Notes: generated by a model not told the origin, from the letters alone. 64,000 nucleotides of DNA from Catonia carolina (GCA_035578175.1 JAQMRL010000001.1:235677038-235741037); one strand, 5' to 3'. Shown: positions 10,451 to 23,527, numbered from the stretch's first letter. Program-made: numbers and translations.

Positions 10451-12169
10451 TATTTACTTTAACAAAGACTTAAATGTTGTACGCATGTCTTATAAGCAAG
10501 CATTTCGTTAAATTTATTTGAACCTTGTTAAAAAATATAAATTATTATGCAGGTGTAGTAGTAATTTTTTTGTCTAGAAATGATTAGTTTCTCTACAATT
10601 TATTACCTGTATTTTGACATGTTATTATTTTCTTATTACGGGTTTGACAATGTCGTATGTTCGTACGGAGTAAAATTGCTAACTTTTTGGATGCAACAAA
10701 CGAAACTATTAAACTTTTTAGACTTCCAGAATGTGTAAATACATTACAACTGAAGTCGGCTAACCATCGCTGACGTAGAGAAGAAAATCTTATTACATGG
10801 TGACACTGGCTTTACGTAATGAAAAATGACGTTCCCGTATTGTGTACTGTATAGCCTAGTTCTCCCAGTTGAATTGTCTTATAGCGTTAACTGTAACTAC
10901 GCTAGTCTCGGTTGACGGAAATTGTTTTTGCTTTAAAGAGATATATAGACTACGCTTTCCCTCTCCTTTTTCACCGTACTCGCGTCGTGTACCATTCTTG
11001 AACACGCCCTTTCTATCCAGAAATATATATATGTATATATATTACATGAAGACGGTTTACAACTAACTTGAGTATGCACGAAAAGTCATTATAATAAACG
11101 TGGTGAAAAACTACCCCTTTCGTCTTACGACGGTCTGTCGTAAAGGGGGTATAAAAATCCTAAGAAACAGTCGTAACTTTCTAAGCTCATCGTTTTATTT
11201 ATTAAATTTTATTAAACCTCTTTGTTTTACCTACACTGTTTTAATCTAATCATTCCGAAATTCTTAACATCTTTTTGCAGAGTTATTGAGTTCCTTTTCA
11301 TAAAGCACATTCCACTCTAATAAAAATGATACAAGATTTAATAGACGTTCTTTAATAATATTGTTGAAACTTCAGGCATCGCTAATTTAATATCATAATT
11401 ATGTTTTATATTTTTGATACTTTTTTATTTAAGTTTTTAAGGTGTTTTAGTGTACGGCTTTCTGTTGTTTAAGTTATTGTATTAACGTTATTAACAATGA
11501 AGCGTAGAAATATTCAAATAATAACTCTTTATCAAACTTAACAATCTTTACTTCATTTCATATATATTTTCATAATTACGACAATTTGTACCGTAATGAA
11601 TAAATATTCTTTAAATGTATATCTATTTTTATAATTATTAATGAATGAATATTTCAATATTTTAATTTGTTACGTATCTTAATTAATCTGCTTTCACAAT
11701 CTTTGAACGATTCAAATATTTCTTTCAACTCTTCTATTAGACGAATGTCTTCATCAATGTTTTTATACATCTGCCATTGAAAAGCTACCAGATAATCACT
11801 ATTATTATAAAGTTGAATAGTTTGTGTCTCTTTTAATAACATGAACGTTGGTGGATAAACTATTTTATCTTCTAATATATATTTTTATTTTTATTTTTTA
11901 AGAACGAATGTGGGACCTACTAGCTGGCTTGATATTCAGCCCCACACTAAAATAATTTACAATTTTTATTTTCTTCTTCTTAGTTGCCTAGTAACCATAT
12001 TTTGTTTATGAAAATTAAATAATTTTTAAATATTTTATCTTAATCAGCTGGAATTATTTATATTTATTTCAATAGACTCAAACATAAACAACTCCAGATG
12101 TCCATTAAAGTTGTCTTATTACAACAACTTTACATTTAGTAAATTGGATGACAATGATGTACGTTGGTG
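10451..12169. other. Unannotated; contains one imperfect hairpin
   Basis: No gene seen. At about 11112-11151 TACCCCTTTCGTCTTACGAC pairs imperfectly with GTCGTAAAGGGGGTA five bases downstream. The remainder is AT-rich without repeat-family matches. Confidence 0.5.
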
Positions 12170-13048
12170 ATGTATGAAAAAAATACACTACGAAGGAAAG
12201 TAATATTTTCATGTCAATTTTTTTAAAATCGACTTTCACCGAATCTACAGGTTTTCAGACCCCCTGAACACAAAAACACGTTTTTAGCGATTGTTCAGTG
12301 TGTATGTGTGTGTGCGCGCGCGTGGGTGCGTGTGTATTAGAAACTAAATATCTCAAGAACGGAACATCCTACGAACTTGAAATTTGAAACTTAAGTTAGA
12401 TACTACCACCGGACCCGACACGAACATTTTCATCAAAATCGGTCAACCGGAAGTAGTAGTTTATTCGTGTCATTTTTCACTTTTTTGCGATTTTCTGAAA
12501 AACGGCTCCTACGATTTTTTTAAAAATCATCTCATTTACTAAATTTTTTTACTCTAGAAAATAAGATAGGCGTCATGTCTGCTGAAATTCTTAGGGAGGC
12601 TGTTTTTACGTAAAAAAGGTTTTTTAAGATTGTAACTTTAATATGCATTTTAGCGCAAAAATGTGAATAATAAAAGTTGTTGAGAATTTAAAAACCGGCA
12701 ACTTTTATTTCAAACATTGTTTTGTACAACGCTTAGTTTAGCGGTAATTAGCGATTTTATGTTTTTTTCTCGCGATAACGTGTAAAAAAATCGATTTTTT
12801 TAAAGATATCAGCCATTTTACGACAAAAGTGCATATAAGCAAATTTATAGGAAATTAAAAGATCTACAACTTTTATTATACGCATTTTCTCTACAGAGCC
12901 TAGTTTAGCGTGAAAGAGCGATTTTTCATATTTGTAAGCCAAACTGAGGTTGATTTTCATTTTGCGTCTTTCACTCATGATTAAAATCAGTTTATGTTTA
13001 TTGAGGCATTGGCAAGAGAAAGTCGTGAGTGTTTCACACCAGATTTTT
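12170..13048 (+). mobile_element. Family H copy 3
   Basis: The 5' tip is decayed (no clear ACTTTCTCTTGCC), but AAGGAAAGTAATATTTTCAT and TCAGACCCCCTGAACAC follow in order. A GT/GC dinucleotide run occupies about 12298-12333. The 3' end keeps GGCAAGAGAAAGTCGTGA and the downstream hairpin arm TTCACACCAG, with two bases lost from the upstream arm. Confidence 0.85.
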
Positions 13049-13100
13049 AAAAAAATTCTTTTAGCTGTTTTTATGCATTTCTTTCTGTATAACAGGTTGT

Positions 13101-13494
13101 TTGCCCATAACGGCCAGGTGAAGTGTTAAATTATTTGTACTCGATCTGTTGGTTCCAGGGCTACAAAAATAGTTCTGTTTCTTATCACATAGTCAGCCAA
13201 TTATATGACTGAACTATTTAAGAACGGAAGAGGTAGAGGTGTAAAATACTCTAGTCAGAGTTATCTCCTTTGAGAGTAATGAATTTCATTATACAGCCAG
13301 ACCCTGTGGTGAATGAAGTGAATGTGTCATTTGCAGGTCGGAAAGTGGGTGCTTTTCGGAGGGCCTGGCATGCTGATAAGCATACTCCTTCAGCTCAGTG
13401 AGGAAGGCAAATGTAAAGCACCTCACTTCTCGTTTCTACTTAGTAAAACCTCTAGAGGTTCAAACCAGCCTTTCGGCTGTTGAGTTAAACAACA
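13101..13494 (+). mobile_element. Family B retroposon copy 2
   Basis: Runs from TTGCCCATAACGGCCAGG to AAACAACA and includes the conserved GAGGAAGGCAA core, a CAAACCAGCC tract and the CAGCCTTTCGGCTG hairpin. An ATAACAG motif occurs on both sides, a possible short target duplication. Confidence 0.8.
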
Positions 13495-14479
13495 TAACAG
13501 ATCGTTAACTGGAATTAAACTGTTTGATCCTTGTGCTAACATAGTCTCATTTTCCATAGTGATAACTAGAAAATGGATGCCGAGTATTGCTTGTATGTCA
13601 TGTTCATGCACGTTTGAATATTTGTATGAATAACGGGGGACATTTTTCCTTTCTTTTATTACAACGGGGATGATACTTGCTTATATAATCACGCCTGTGA
13701 GCATGTTAAGTCTTCTTGAAGCTTCTCTTAAGTAAATATCATTTTAAGACTTCGTCGTGCGGAACTTAAATTTCCATGTAATCTTTACTTGTTCTTTTTT
13801 TACGCTCCCTCCCCCTTTTCTTTTACAGTCTTACTATCTCCCCTTCGTTGTAATAACGAGTTTAGAAATGCTATTTTGTATTATCTATCCCAACGTTACT
13901 TGCTTACTGTATTAAGGGTGTTAGCCGAAGAGTGCATTGCTATTTTGTTTGTAAATGGAAAAAGAGAAAATCTTTGACCTAGATAGATAGATAGAAAATT
14001 TTAAAAGTAATACCGCAATAAATATGAAACACCTGAAGGGAAGTTGTTTTATTTATTACCGTCAACTGAACTTAAAAATTATTTCCAATGCATTTAATGA
14101 AGATGGCGTGCGTTGTTCTGATTCAGGTTTAATAATATACTGTATTTTTTAGGTTTCTTGTTTTTAAATGAACATTAATTTTTATGTCCATCCTTCCATT
14201 TGTTTTAATGATAAAGTTTAACATAGAATCCATATATTATTCCATTTGTAGGAATGTAATTAATTGTTTCTCTATTTATATATTGTATTTGAGTAATTTA
14301 CCTTAGCATTATTAGAAAAACCTCTTGAATAACTAAGGTCTCTTTTTTTCATGGTCATTGGTCGATTTAACGGACAAATGGGGGGATACCGATGTCCGTT
14401 ATCGTGAAAGTCCGTTAAATTTAAAGTCATTCAGTTATAACTCAATGGGTCGTATGTTTGGAGCAAAATTATTAAAATT
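13495..14479. other. Unannotated; short (ATAG)n
   Basis: A four-unit ATAG repeat lies at about 13980-13995. No gene or family match was noticed. Confidence 0.5.
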
Positions 14480-15519
14480 CTCTTCTTTAATTGTTTTATG
14501 GCGATTTTTCGAAATTGAGTTTTCATCAGAAATACACTCTTTCAGGCCCCCTGAATTCAAACATCTCGTTTTTAGTGATTGGTTTGTGTGTGTGAACTCA
14601 AGACCGTAATAAGTTATCGTACAAGGTTGAAACTTGGAAAGGTTAAGGTAGAAACCTTTACGGGACCCGACACGAACATATTTATCAAAATCGGTCAACC
14701 GGAAGTAGTAGGTAATTTATTTGTGAAATGAAATTTACTTTCTTGCGATTTTCTCAAAAACGGCTCTTACGATTGTTTTAAAAATCGTCTCATTTATTAC
14801 ATTTTTGTATCATCTACAAGATAGGGTAAGCGCCATGTATGCTGAAATTCTTGTGGAGGTTGTGGTTGTGTGGTAATTTATTTTAAGATAGCGGTCTTAA
14901 TATGCATTAAAAGTCAAATGTGTATATAATCAAAGTTGTGGAAAATTAAAAATCCTACAACTTTTATTTATAAACATTTCTTTCTACAATGCTTAGTTTA
15001 CTGTCAATTAGTAATTTTCTATATTTTGCTGATCAAATCTGTAAAAAAAATTATTTTTTAAGATTGCAGCTTAGTGTACTAAATTTTACGACAAAAGTTT
15101 AATATAAAATCAATGGCGTAGGAAAAAAACGTTAAATTTTTGAAAAAAATAACGTTTTCCACAGAGCTTTGTTTAGCGTCAGTTATTTCCGTATTTTTAA
15201 GTCGAAAAAAAGTTGATTTTCATTAAGTATCATTCACTCGTGATTAAAATTAACTCATGTTTTTCATATTACATTTTTTACTCATGATTAAAATATCATA
15301 GGTAATTTTTTTTTGTTTTACGTCTGACTGTTTTGCAATTTCTGCTAATGCAGACGGTGAGAAGGATGATAGATGAAAAAATACCAGACCTGACCGGGAA
15401 TCGAACCCAGGGCCCCGGCGTAGAAGCCAGTTGCGCTAACCAATACGCCAACTAGGTTATATTTTTTATTATTTACACTGGCGAGAGATAGTAGTGTGAG
15501 TATTTCACACAGGATTTTT
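14480..15519 (+). mobile_element. Family H copy 4 with nested SINE
   Basis: The 5' end is decayed. Conserved tracts CGATTTTTCGAAATTGAG, ATCAAAATCGGTCAACCGG and two CTACAACTT-type units are in order. The 3' hairpin persists as GTGTGAGTATTTCACAC (about 15494-15510). A C-family SINE interrupts it between the GATTAAAAT and GGCGAGAGA segments. Confidence 0.85.
15306..15455 (-). mobile_element. tRNA-derived SINE (family C, 'TTAGCGCAACTGG' head) inside H4
   Basis: On the minus strand: head ending in TTAGCGCAACTGG, B box GGTTCGATTCC, TCAGGTCTGG, then CCGTCTGCATTAGCAG and an A-rich tail (T run on the plus strand). AGGTAATTTTT and AGGTTATATTTTT flank it, a plausible decayed target duplication. Confidence 0.85.
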
Positions 15520-16216
15520 TTTTTATTCCTTCTATTATGTTACTTAATATATTTTTTAATTGAAATCGTTCCTGGCTGAGTTAGCATCTGGTTTAGTATG
15601 GTTGTTCATATAGTAATTATTGTAAATACAGTATTATTAAGCCGATGTTAATGACTGTTGATATGAGAGTAACACAGGAGCGTACTGCAATCTGTCTGTC
15701 ATGGCTGGTAAGCGTCATAAAATTTATTCCTATTGTTTCTCCTCACATGCGCTCCGCCCTGGTAACGATCCGTCATCTTACAGTTGTCTAGAGATATGTC
15801 CCATTTATCATTGTGATATTTAGGTTAAAGTATAAATAAGAAAAAATCGTTCCTCTTGTTTTTACCTGCACTATTGTTTTGTTTCTTATTTTTTTCTGAT
15901 TAATATGTATGAATTTCATTTGTTCATTCATGAAATTCATCTGAATTCATCAAAAAAGAATTTTCATTTATATGTATATTCCTTTTATTTTTAAAAGTAT
16001 TGAAATGTTTCATGAATTTAATTTTTATGCTCATCTCATGCAGATGGATTGTTAAAGTGATGGTGTATTAAACTACAGGTTCCAGGAATAAAACCATAGT
16101 TCTATTTCTTCTTATTTTTAAAGTATGATATAGGAAAAGATGTAATTTTCATATTAATCTGTATTATATCCTCCGGACGTAATTTATTTTGTTATACATT
16201 TCTTATTTCACCTCCG
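15520..16216. other. No recognisable feature
   Basis: AT-rich. A slightly GC-richer patch near 15660-15800 matches no family in the window. Confidence 0.5.
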
Positions 16217-16360
16217 ATTTTTTTTTAACATTAATACAAACGAAGAAGGGTGATAAATAAAAAGTAGTATTGAAAAAATGCCAGAACTAACCGGAAATCT
16301 TATTCAGGATTCCTGATGCTGAAGCTAATACCGCTGACCACTACACCACGGGTGGGTCCG
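16217..16360 (-). mobile_element. tRNA-derived SINE (family C), old copy
   Basis: The reverse complement has CGTGGTGTAGTGGTCAGCGG and a B box degraded to AAATCCTGAATAAGATTTCC. The body has lost the CCGTCTGCATTAG tract. It is clearly older than the copies at 41436 and 63408. Confidence 0.65.
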
Positions 16361-18366
16361 ACAAATAACAGATTACACCTGTCACAAATCATACAAAAAC
16401 TACTTTTGTCAAACACAATACCATAACATAGTAGACACCGTAAGCACCATTGATCAATGTTACTCCTGTACTTTTCCGAAGAGCTAAAATTTTAAGAATT
16501 TAAAGTTTAGTTTACGAATGTTTATTTATTATTCATTTACAAGATCGTAAATTACAGTTTAAATACAGATACAAATTTGCGAATGATTTTACAAGAACTT
16601 AACAAACAGAATAGAATACTGTGGACCTTCAATACAAATGATAAAATATAAAATAGTACATTTTTAATTAAGCATAAGATTACAAAGGAAATTGTAATTG
16701 AATGAACACAATATTTTCAAAGATTATGATTTGATAAATTAAAATTTAATATAAAATTTTAAAAAACGAACCAAAATAATAATTTAACTAAAAATAAATA
16801 TTTAAATTGTAACTGTATGTAGCAAAACAATTGATACCTACAGTTAATTTCAGTAAACAGAAAAAAATATTACTTGGTGCAAAAACATAATTAGGTACAT
16901 TGTTATGTATTTCGTACTATTACAGTATATATTTTTATTTATTATATTATTATTTTTATATATTTTTTATTAGAACATTTTTATAATATAGCTATATAAA
17001 AAAATAGTAAATAAATAATTTAAAAATATATACCATGATATTTATATACTGTTAGTTTTTTCTTTTAAAATATAAAAACAACTTTTAATAACAAAATAAC
17101 TTACCAAAAGAAAATATTTCACCTTCACATTCTAATAATAAATTAAATTGATGATAAATTATCAAACTACTTAATTTTTACTAATAATTTATAAGATAAC
17201 CATTTAAATTTTTGAAATATACATTTGTCTAACAAAATTTCATTCTAGTATTCACGAGAGTTTATATGTTAGTACAATTTTGTATTTAAATTTATTTTAT
17301 TATTATTATTTTTTTTAATATAACTGTTGCCATCTCGAGGTATGACCTGTGAGAGATGGTGATTCGCGTTTACGCTTCGTGCGAAAGACTCGAGGCCTAC
17401 CCAACTTAGACATCTTAATAAAAAATGTGCTGTGAAAGTTTGAAAGTAAAATAATTTTGTGTTTGAAATAGAGAATAATAAAGATACAAAGTAACCGTAT
17501 TTAGTATTTTCCCAATATTTTTTTTTATCTAAGTACTTGAAAAAACATATCTACATCATCCGTTTCCAATAAAACCCTTTGACTTGTATATTTTAGAAGT
17601 GACAGTTTATGTAGAAAAAAGTGTGAATTAAGACCGGGAAAAGTAGTAAACCTGTTTATTTAATGTATTTCTGTTATAAGAAGTTCTGGAAAATTTGAAA
17701 AAAGTTTTAAGGAAAAGTGGTTAACTGGATCGGATTAATATTGCACATATTTTACACGGTCCTATTCGATTTCTGAAATAAATGTTTTGGACAGTAAGTA
17801 TCTATGTAAACAATTATCTCTTCCTATTTTTACGTTTCAATGGCAGTGAAATAGGATAACTATTTTACCAATCAATTATCATTGCTAAACTGTATTTGTT
17901 TATTTACAAAATTCATTTTACGTGTATTTCAGTGGGTATAATGATAGCACATACGGGTTTTTCTGTTTACTTTTTTCTGTTGACTACCTAAGCACTAGAT
18001 TCAATTGAAGTGCCTCTTCTGAAACGTCTTATTCTTGTTTACTCCACTAAAAGCATCTGGTACTACTCTCTCGTTGCGCTGATGCTTTTGCTTTTACGTT
18101 TTGTACTCCTTTGAGCTTACTAATAATGCTAATAGAATGTTTGTTTTTTGGCCGTGTTTGTATTACAAATAAGAAGAAATTTTCTGTGTAATTTACTTTT
18201 TCATTACTTTATAATTAAAATATTGAATTAAATTTATTCTGAATATACTTAATATTATGATCAAGAATACATTAGAATTACTGTTTTTATATTTGTGACA
18301 GAAATTAAGTAAAACCAACTTCTTTAATGCACAATCAGCATAGGTGTAAGCTAAAATATTAATTTT
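16361..18366. other. About 2 kb of very AT-rich DNA, no gene
   Basis: Long A/T runs dominate, especially 16500-17300. A GC-richer patch at about 17325-17405 holds CTCGAGG twice but no family match. Confidence 0.5.
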
Positions 18367-19829
18367 TACTTTCTCTTGCTTATATAATACGTAGTATATA
18401 GGAAAGAAAGTATTGTTTTTATGTCGATTTTTCGAAATTGAGTTTTCACCGTATATTTCAGATCAGTTGAACCCAAAAAACTTGTTTTTAGCGATTGGTC
18501 TGTGTAGGAACAGAATATCTCAATAACGGAACATCTTACGAAGTTGAAAATTAAAACTTAAGTTAGATACTACTACCGGACCCGACACGAACATTTTCAT
18601 CAAAATCGGTTAACCGGAATTAGTTTATTCGTGTCATTTTTCACTTTTTGCGATTTTCTCAAAAACTGCTCTACGATTTTTTTTTAAATAGCTTTATTTA
18701 CTACATTTTTTATGCTCTATAATAGCGGTTCCCAAACTTCTATCTTTTACGCCCCCTTTTGCTAAAAAGGAAACTTCTCACGCCCCCTTACACAATTTTA
18801 TTGGGCAATGAAAAATCACGTATTACATTGAATAACCGTACTTTTATTTTTTGTAGCATTAGAAGTTGCAATTTAATTTTAACAAGGGACAAAATAAATC
18901 AGTAGATGAATGACCTAGCATTTTTTTAAAAAAAAAGGTTGATTATTAGAAAGTGCACAACGTAAATCATTGATAAAACCAACATTGCACCTATGCTTTG
19001 TTTTTATTGGAACAAATGCTGAAAACATTTTTCCGCACAGGTAGGTGCTTGATAAAGATAATTACAATTACTACCGCTTGCTGTTATATACTGGGGTAAA
19101 CTTGGTAATACTTAACCCAAAATGATGTTTTGTCAATTTTATCGAAATCGTTTTTCGCAGCAGAAACTTTTTTATTTCTAAAACTTGTTTTTTAAGTAAT
19201 TCAGCCAGGAAGTCTATGTTGACACTGAAAGGATCCGTTATGTAGGGTAAAGCTATCTCGAAGTCCCGCGCCTCCCACTTTGGGAACCGTTGTTCTATAA
19301 GGTAGGGTCAGTGCCATGTCTACTGAAATTCTTTGGGAGGCTGTGCTCTCGTAAAAAAATGTTTTTTTTTTCAATATTACGGCTTTAATATGCATTTTAG
19401 CGCAAAAATGTATATAATAAAAAAAATATAGAGAATTTAAAAACCTACAACTTTTATTTCTAACATTTTTTTGTACAAAGCTTAGTTTAGCGGTAATAGT
19501 GATTTTCTGTTTTTTTTCATGAAAATGTGTAAAAAATGGTTTTTTAAGATTTCAGCCTTAGTGAGCATTTTACGACAAAAGTGTATAATCAAATTTATAG
19601 GAAATTAAAAGATCTACAACTTTTGTTTTAAGCATTTTTCTCTACAGAGTCTAGTTTAACGTGAAAGAGTGATTTTTTGTGTTTTTAAGCCAATCTGAGG
19701 TTGATTTTCATTTTGTATCATTCACTCATGATTAAAATTAGGTTATGTTTTATTACTAATATTAGGTTATATTGTTCATTATTTGCATTGGTAAGAGAAA
19801 GTCGTGTGAGTTTTTCACACCACATTTTT
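18367..19829 (+). mobile_element. Family H copy 5 with nested hAT element
   Basis: The 5' end TACTTTCTCTTGCT and 3' end GGTAAGAGAAAGTCGTGTGA followed by TTTTTCACACCA are both present. The hAT insertion splits the GCTCTATAA-GGTAGGG tract. Removing it restores the reading seen in other copies (GCTCTACAAGATAGGG). Confidence 0.88.
18723..19292 (-). mobile_element. Non-autonomous hAT element with a transposase C-terminal remnant
   Basis: Ends read TAGCGGTTCCCAAAC and, inverted, CAACGGTTCCCAAAG, typical of hAT elements. The flanks CTCTATAA (18715-18722) and TTCTATAA (19293-19300) form the expected 8-bp target duplication with one mismatch. On the minus strand, broken frames read FSVNIDFLAELLKKQV and then STYLCGKMFSAFVPIKTKHR, followed by a DLRCALSN-like tract. 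This is the dimerisation end of ZBED5/SCAND3-like hAT transposases. The catalytic part is absent, so the copy would depend on an enzyme made elsewhere. Confidence 0.85.
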
Positions 19830-20845
19830 GTTTTTTATTGGACATTGAATTGCTACTAACTACATGCTTACTTACTATAATAAGTGTATCATCTTGCAAT
19901 ATTTACACAATAGTACACAGTTTTCTAAGTATTCCCTTTATTTAATATTATTTAGAAAGAATACTACTTAATATTAAGTTTGTATACAGTACTACGTAAA
20001 AAATTCAAGGCAACTGTTCATAAAGATTTACTTTCTGTGTTTGAATTGGAATAAACTTTACCACATTTTAGTTCAGTATAAAAAGTCAATATCTTGCAAT
20101 TACAAATTGTATTTTATGAATAATACAGAAGGCACTCCGTTTAAAACCGCAATTGAACATGAATCTTTCAAATTAATAACATTTTATGTGGAAAGAAACC
20201 CAAGTTAAGTATTATTTTTCTCTACTTTTGTATTGTAGTCCCTATGTATGTTTGTAAGCTCTTGAAAGCGTTTATTTGAAACTAGTATAAAAAAGACGAC
20301 ATACAAGTTCTCCTATGAGTTCAAGTCAGTGTTATTTATATTGAATCTGTAGTTTCGTTTTCTCTTTTATATTGCTTTTCTATTCCATGTTGTTTTGTTT
20401 GTTTATTTATTTAAATTTTTTGTAACTTGAATTCTATATATATAAATTCTGTATTTGTGATCTGTTACAGTCAGATCGTCTCGTTGTTATATTATTTAGA
20501 TTTTTCAAATTTACCTTAGGGTACCGTTTTCGTTATATTTCTTTAATGATATCTTGTTGTAACGAATCTTTCTTTTATTAAATTTCAATCCCAATAATAC
20601 ACAGATTAGTCAATTTAATACATTAAATTATAATTGACAAGGTTAATATTTTTTAGGTAATTTTTAAAGTCATTCAATTGAATTCATTTTTAGTGATTTA
20701 GTTTTTTCTCTTTAGATTGTTGTAGTTAGGTTTTGCGACTACATTAAATTTTTATTTATGCAATCAAACAGTTGCAGAAGTCACTACAGCAGACTTTCTG
20801 AACTGAAATTTTGCATGTCGGAGCTTTTTCATTACTTTAAATTTT
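19830..20845. other. No recognisable feature
   Basis: AT-rich single-copy-looking DNA. No frame of note and no member of the repeat families found elsewhere in the window. Confidence 0.5.
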
Positions 20846-21329
20846 TTACTTACTCGTGTCCTCTATGAATATAGAGAATAGAGAATGAAAGTATCGTTTT
20901 CATGTGGGTTTTTTCAAAATCAAGTTTTCAATGGAAATACACGTTTCATACCCCCTGAACCCAAAAAAAAAAAACATGTTTTTATCGATTGGTCTTCGTG
21001 TGTTTGTGTGAAAAAATATGTCAAGAACGGAATATCATTCGAAGCTGAAACTTTAAATTTATATTAGGTAAACACTAAGACATACGACACGAACATTTTT
21101 GTCAATATCGGTCAACCGGAAGTATTATTCTTTTCGTGCAATTTTTCACTTGTTGCGATTTTCTCAAAAACGGGTTCTAAGATATTTTTAAAAACACCTT
21201 AATTACGATATTTCTGTGCTCTACTAGATAGAGTAAGCGCCGTATCTGCTGAAATTCTTGTGGTGTGTTTTTCTTAAGATTGCGGCCTTATTAATATTCA
21301 TTTTAGGGCAAACGAGTGTATAATAGAAG

Positions 21330-21954
21330 GGCTTAGTGGATAAAGGTGCTATGTAATAAAAATATAGTTTCGAGAAAAATACAATGAAAATTCTAAGGAT
21401 TCCATCATTTTGTGAATTGTCTGACTTAAATTTTGGCATTTGCATATTATTGCCCCTTCGTGGAAACTTATATTATTGGATTTAAAATCTTCAACTTCTC
21501 AATGTTTTCTCTATAACATTCCTATAAATGTAATGCCTTCAACCATTAAACATTTGTATTGCGCATTATCTCCTTTGAGATAGAAAGAACAGTATTTACT
21601 GTAAATAACACAAAGCAACGTTTTTTATAAGACAATTAAAAAATAAAACATTACTTCACACTTTTACTGATTAAGATAAAATATCTATTACCATAGATTA
21701 CCGTTTATTCTAAAACGAAAATATCTTGGATAATCAAGGAAGAAAAGTGCCAAGTAATCATAACATATTTATTCACTAAAAAGCATAAATTAAGCAGTAC
21801 ATAGCATGTAAATCCACTAGTGTTTTCTTAGAATGTAGAGATAGAGAATTCTGTGTCATCTGTAGAACTAAATGTACATATACATACAGCGTCTTCATCT
21901 GTCACAAAAACTCAATTTTTGAGAATTGTTACATAGCACCATTATCCACTTACC
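21330..21954. mobile_element. MITE, about 625 bp, inside H6
   Basis: The left end (21330-21356) and the inverted right end (21929-21954) share AGTGGATAA-GGTGCTATGTAA with one internal mismatch. The outermost bases are GGCTT against GGTA. Interior is AT-rich without a transposase frame. Flanking family H sequence continues on both sides. The target duplication cannot be fixed, so the superfamily is unresolved. Confidence 0.7.
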
Positions 21955-21970
21955 TCTTCTTAAAAGTTGT

Positions 21971-22310
21971 AGGAAATTAAAAAACCCACAACTTTTATTT
22001 CTAACATTTTTTCTACAACACGTAGATTAGCGTCAGTTAGTATTTTTCTGTATTTTGGTCTTCAAAATCTGTAAAAAATGGGATTTTTGTACGATTACGG
22101 CCTTTGTATGTGTTTTACGACAAAAGTTTATTTAAAGTTAAGGAAATTAAAAAACCCACAACTTTTATTTCTAACATTTTTTCTACAACACGTAGATTAG
22201 CGTCAGTTAGTATTTTTCTGTATTTTGGTCTTCAAAATCTGTAAAAAATGGGATTTTTGTACGATTACGGCCTTTGTATGTGTTTTACGACAAAAGTTTA
22301 TTTAAAGTTA
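21971..22310 (+). repeat. Perfect 170-bp tandem duplication
   Basis: Bases 21971-22140 and 22141-22310 are identical on direct reading, including all T runs. A diverged third start (AGGAAAATTATAACA) follows at 22311. The unit matches the natural internal unit of family H. It could be a recent unequal exchange or an assembly artefact. Confidence 0.95.
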
Positions 22311-22558
22311 AGGAAAATTATAACAACTTAAAACTTTTATGTCAAAAATTGTTTCTGTAAAGCGTAGTTTAGCGTCAATTACTGATCTTCCGTACTTTTA
22401 AGTTCTACAGATTTTCATTTAGCGTCATTCACTCCTGATTAAAATTACGTTATGTTTTTCATTTTAAATTGTTTTACTAAAGTTTAATCGTAGGTAATAG
22501 CTTTCATTATTTAAAATGGCAAGAGAAAGTCGTGTGATTGTTTCTCGCCTGATTTTTG

Positions 22559-23142
22559 TTTTTAAATCTCCGAAATTCGTTATTTCTAAGAATTCCAAGA
22601 CCCGCTTATGAAGTAAAGGTATTTTGATAAATACGTATTAATAGTCTATGTATTCAATAGAAAAAAATACATATATTCGGTTTATCTTTAACGTACGAGT
22701 GTATAAGATTATTTTAGCATATTTTTGTGAAGAACTTTAGTTGGTTATTTTTCATAAATTTAAATACATGCCATTGAAACAGCGTATCGCTTTATAGATT
22801 ATTATGTAGTTGGCTTAAAGAATAATCTTCCTCATTTAAATAACGTTGGGAGAAAGATACTTCCATAACTAGCAACGACAACATTCTCTGAATATAGCCA
22901 ATCAAGTGTGCATTTCTAAGTTGGTCGTGACCGAAGAAAGTGCATTCGGAATCAGTTTAAATAAATAATTCTCATGTTCTAACCTTTAACCTTAATCCCT
23001 TTTTTTGTTAACTTAATCTCAGGTAACTGGTGTGCTTCATTAAATAAAACACTAATTCAAATAAATGTTTCACCTGCATTTATCCGCTTGATAACCTATA
23101 CATAAAAAGAATTTTGTTTTATAGGCTTATATGTTCTTTTTA
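22559..23142. other. No recognisable feature
   Basis: AT-rich. A weaker CAG|GTAACT splice-like motif with a mixed pyrimidine tract lies near 23000-23025. The last 12 bases (23131-23142) are the left target duplication of B3. Confidence 0.5.
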
Positions 23143-23527
23143 CAGACAGGTTGGGTGTCAAATTATTTATACTCAATCTGTTCGTTGCACGGCTAAAATA
23201 AATAGTTCTGTTTCTTATCACATGGTCAGCCAATTAAATGATTGAATCATTTAAGAACAGAAGAGGTAGAGGTGTAAAAGACACTAATCAGAGTTATCTC
23301 CTCTGAAAGTAATAAAATTCATTATTCAGCCAAACCCAGTGGTGAATGAAGTGAAGGTGTCATTTGCAGAGTGGAAAATATGTGCTTTTCTGAGGGCCGG
23401 GCATGCTGATCAGCGTACTTTTCCACTCAGTGAGGAAGGTAATGGTAAACAACCTCACTCCTCGTTTTACTTAGTAAAACCTCTACAAGTTCAACCCAGC
23501 CTTTCGGCTGATGACCTAAACAACAAC
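23143..23527 (+). mobile_element. Family B retroposon copy 3 with 12-bp target duplication
   Basis: ATGTTCTTTTTA occurs at 23131-23142 and again at 23528-23539. The element between begins CAGACAGG (slightly 5'-truncated) and ends GACCTAAACAACAAC after the CAGCCTTTCGGCTG hairpin. The 68-codon frame over its 3' half also appears in other copies and reflects shared descent, with no sign of a gene. Confidence 0.9.

Larger units (their letters stand above)
20846..22558 (+). mobile_element. Family H copy 6 with nested MITE and internal duplication
   Basis: The 5' end has drifted to TTACTTACTCGTGTCC. The 3' end keeps GGCAAGAGAAAGTCGTGTGA and a decayed hairpin. The interior is enlarged by a MITE (21330-21954) and by an exact tandem duplication of the 170-bp unit that includes CTTTTATTTCTAACATTTTT. 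Confidence 0.85.

Noticed and set aside
14358..14698. Overlapping frames on both strands
   Set aside because: Both lie over the 5' part of an H copy, and equivalent peptides recur wherever H occurs.
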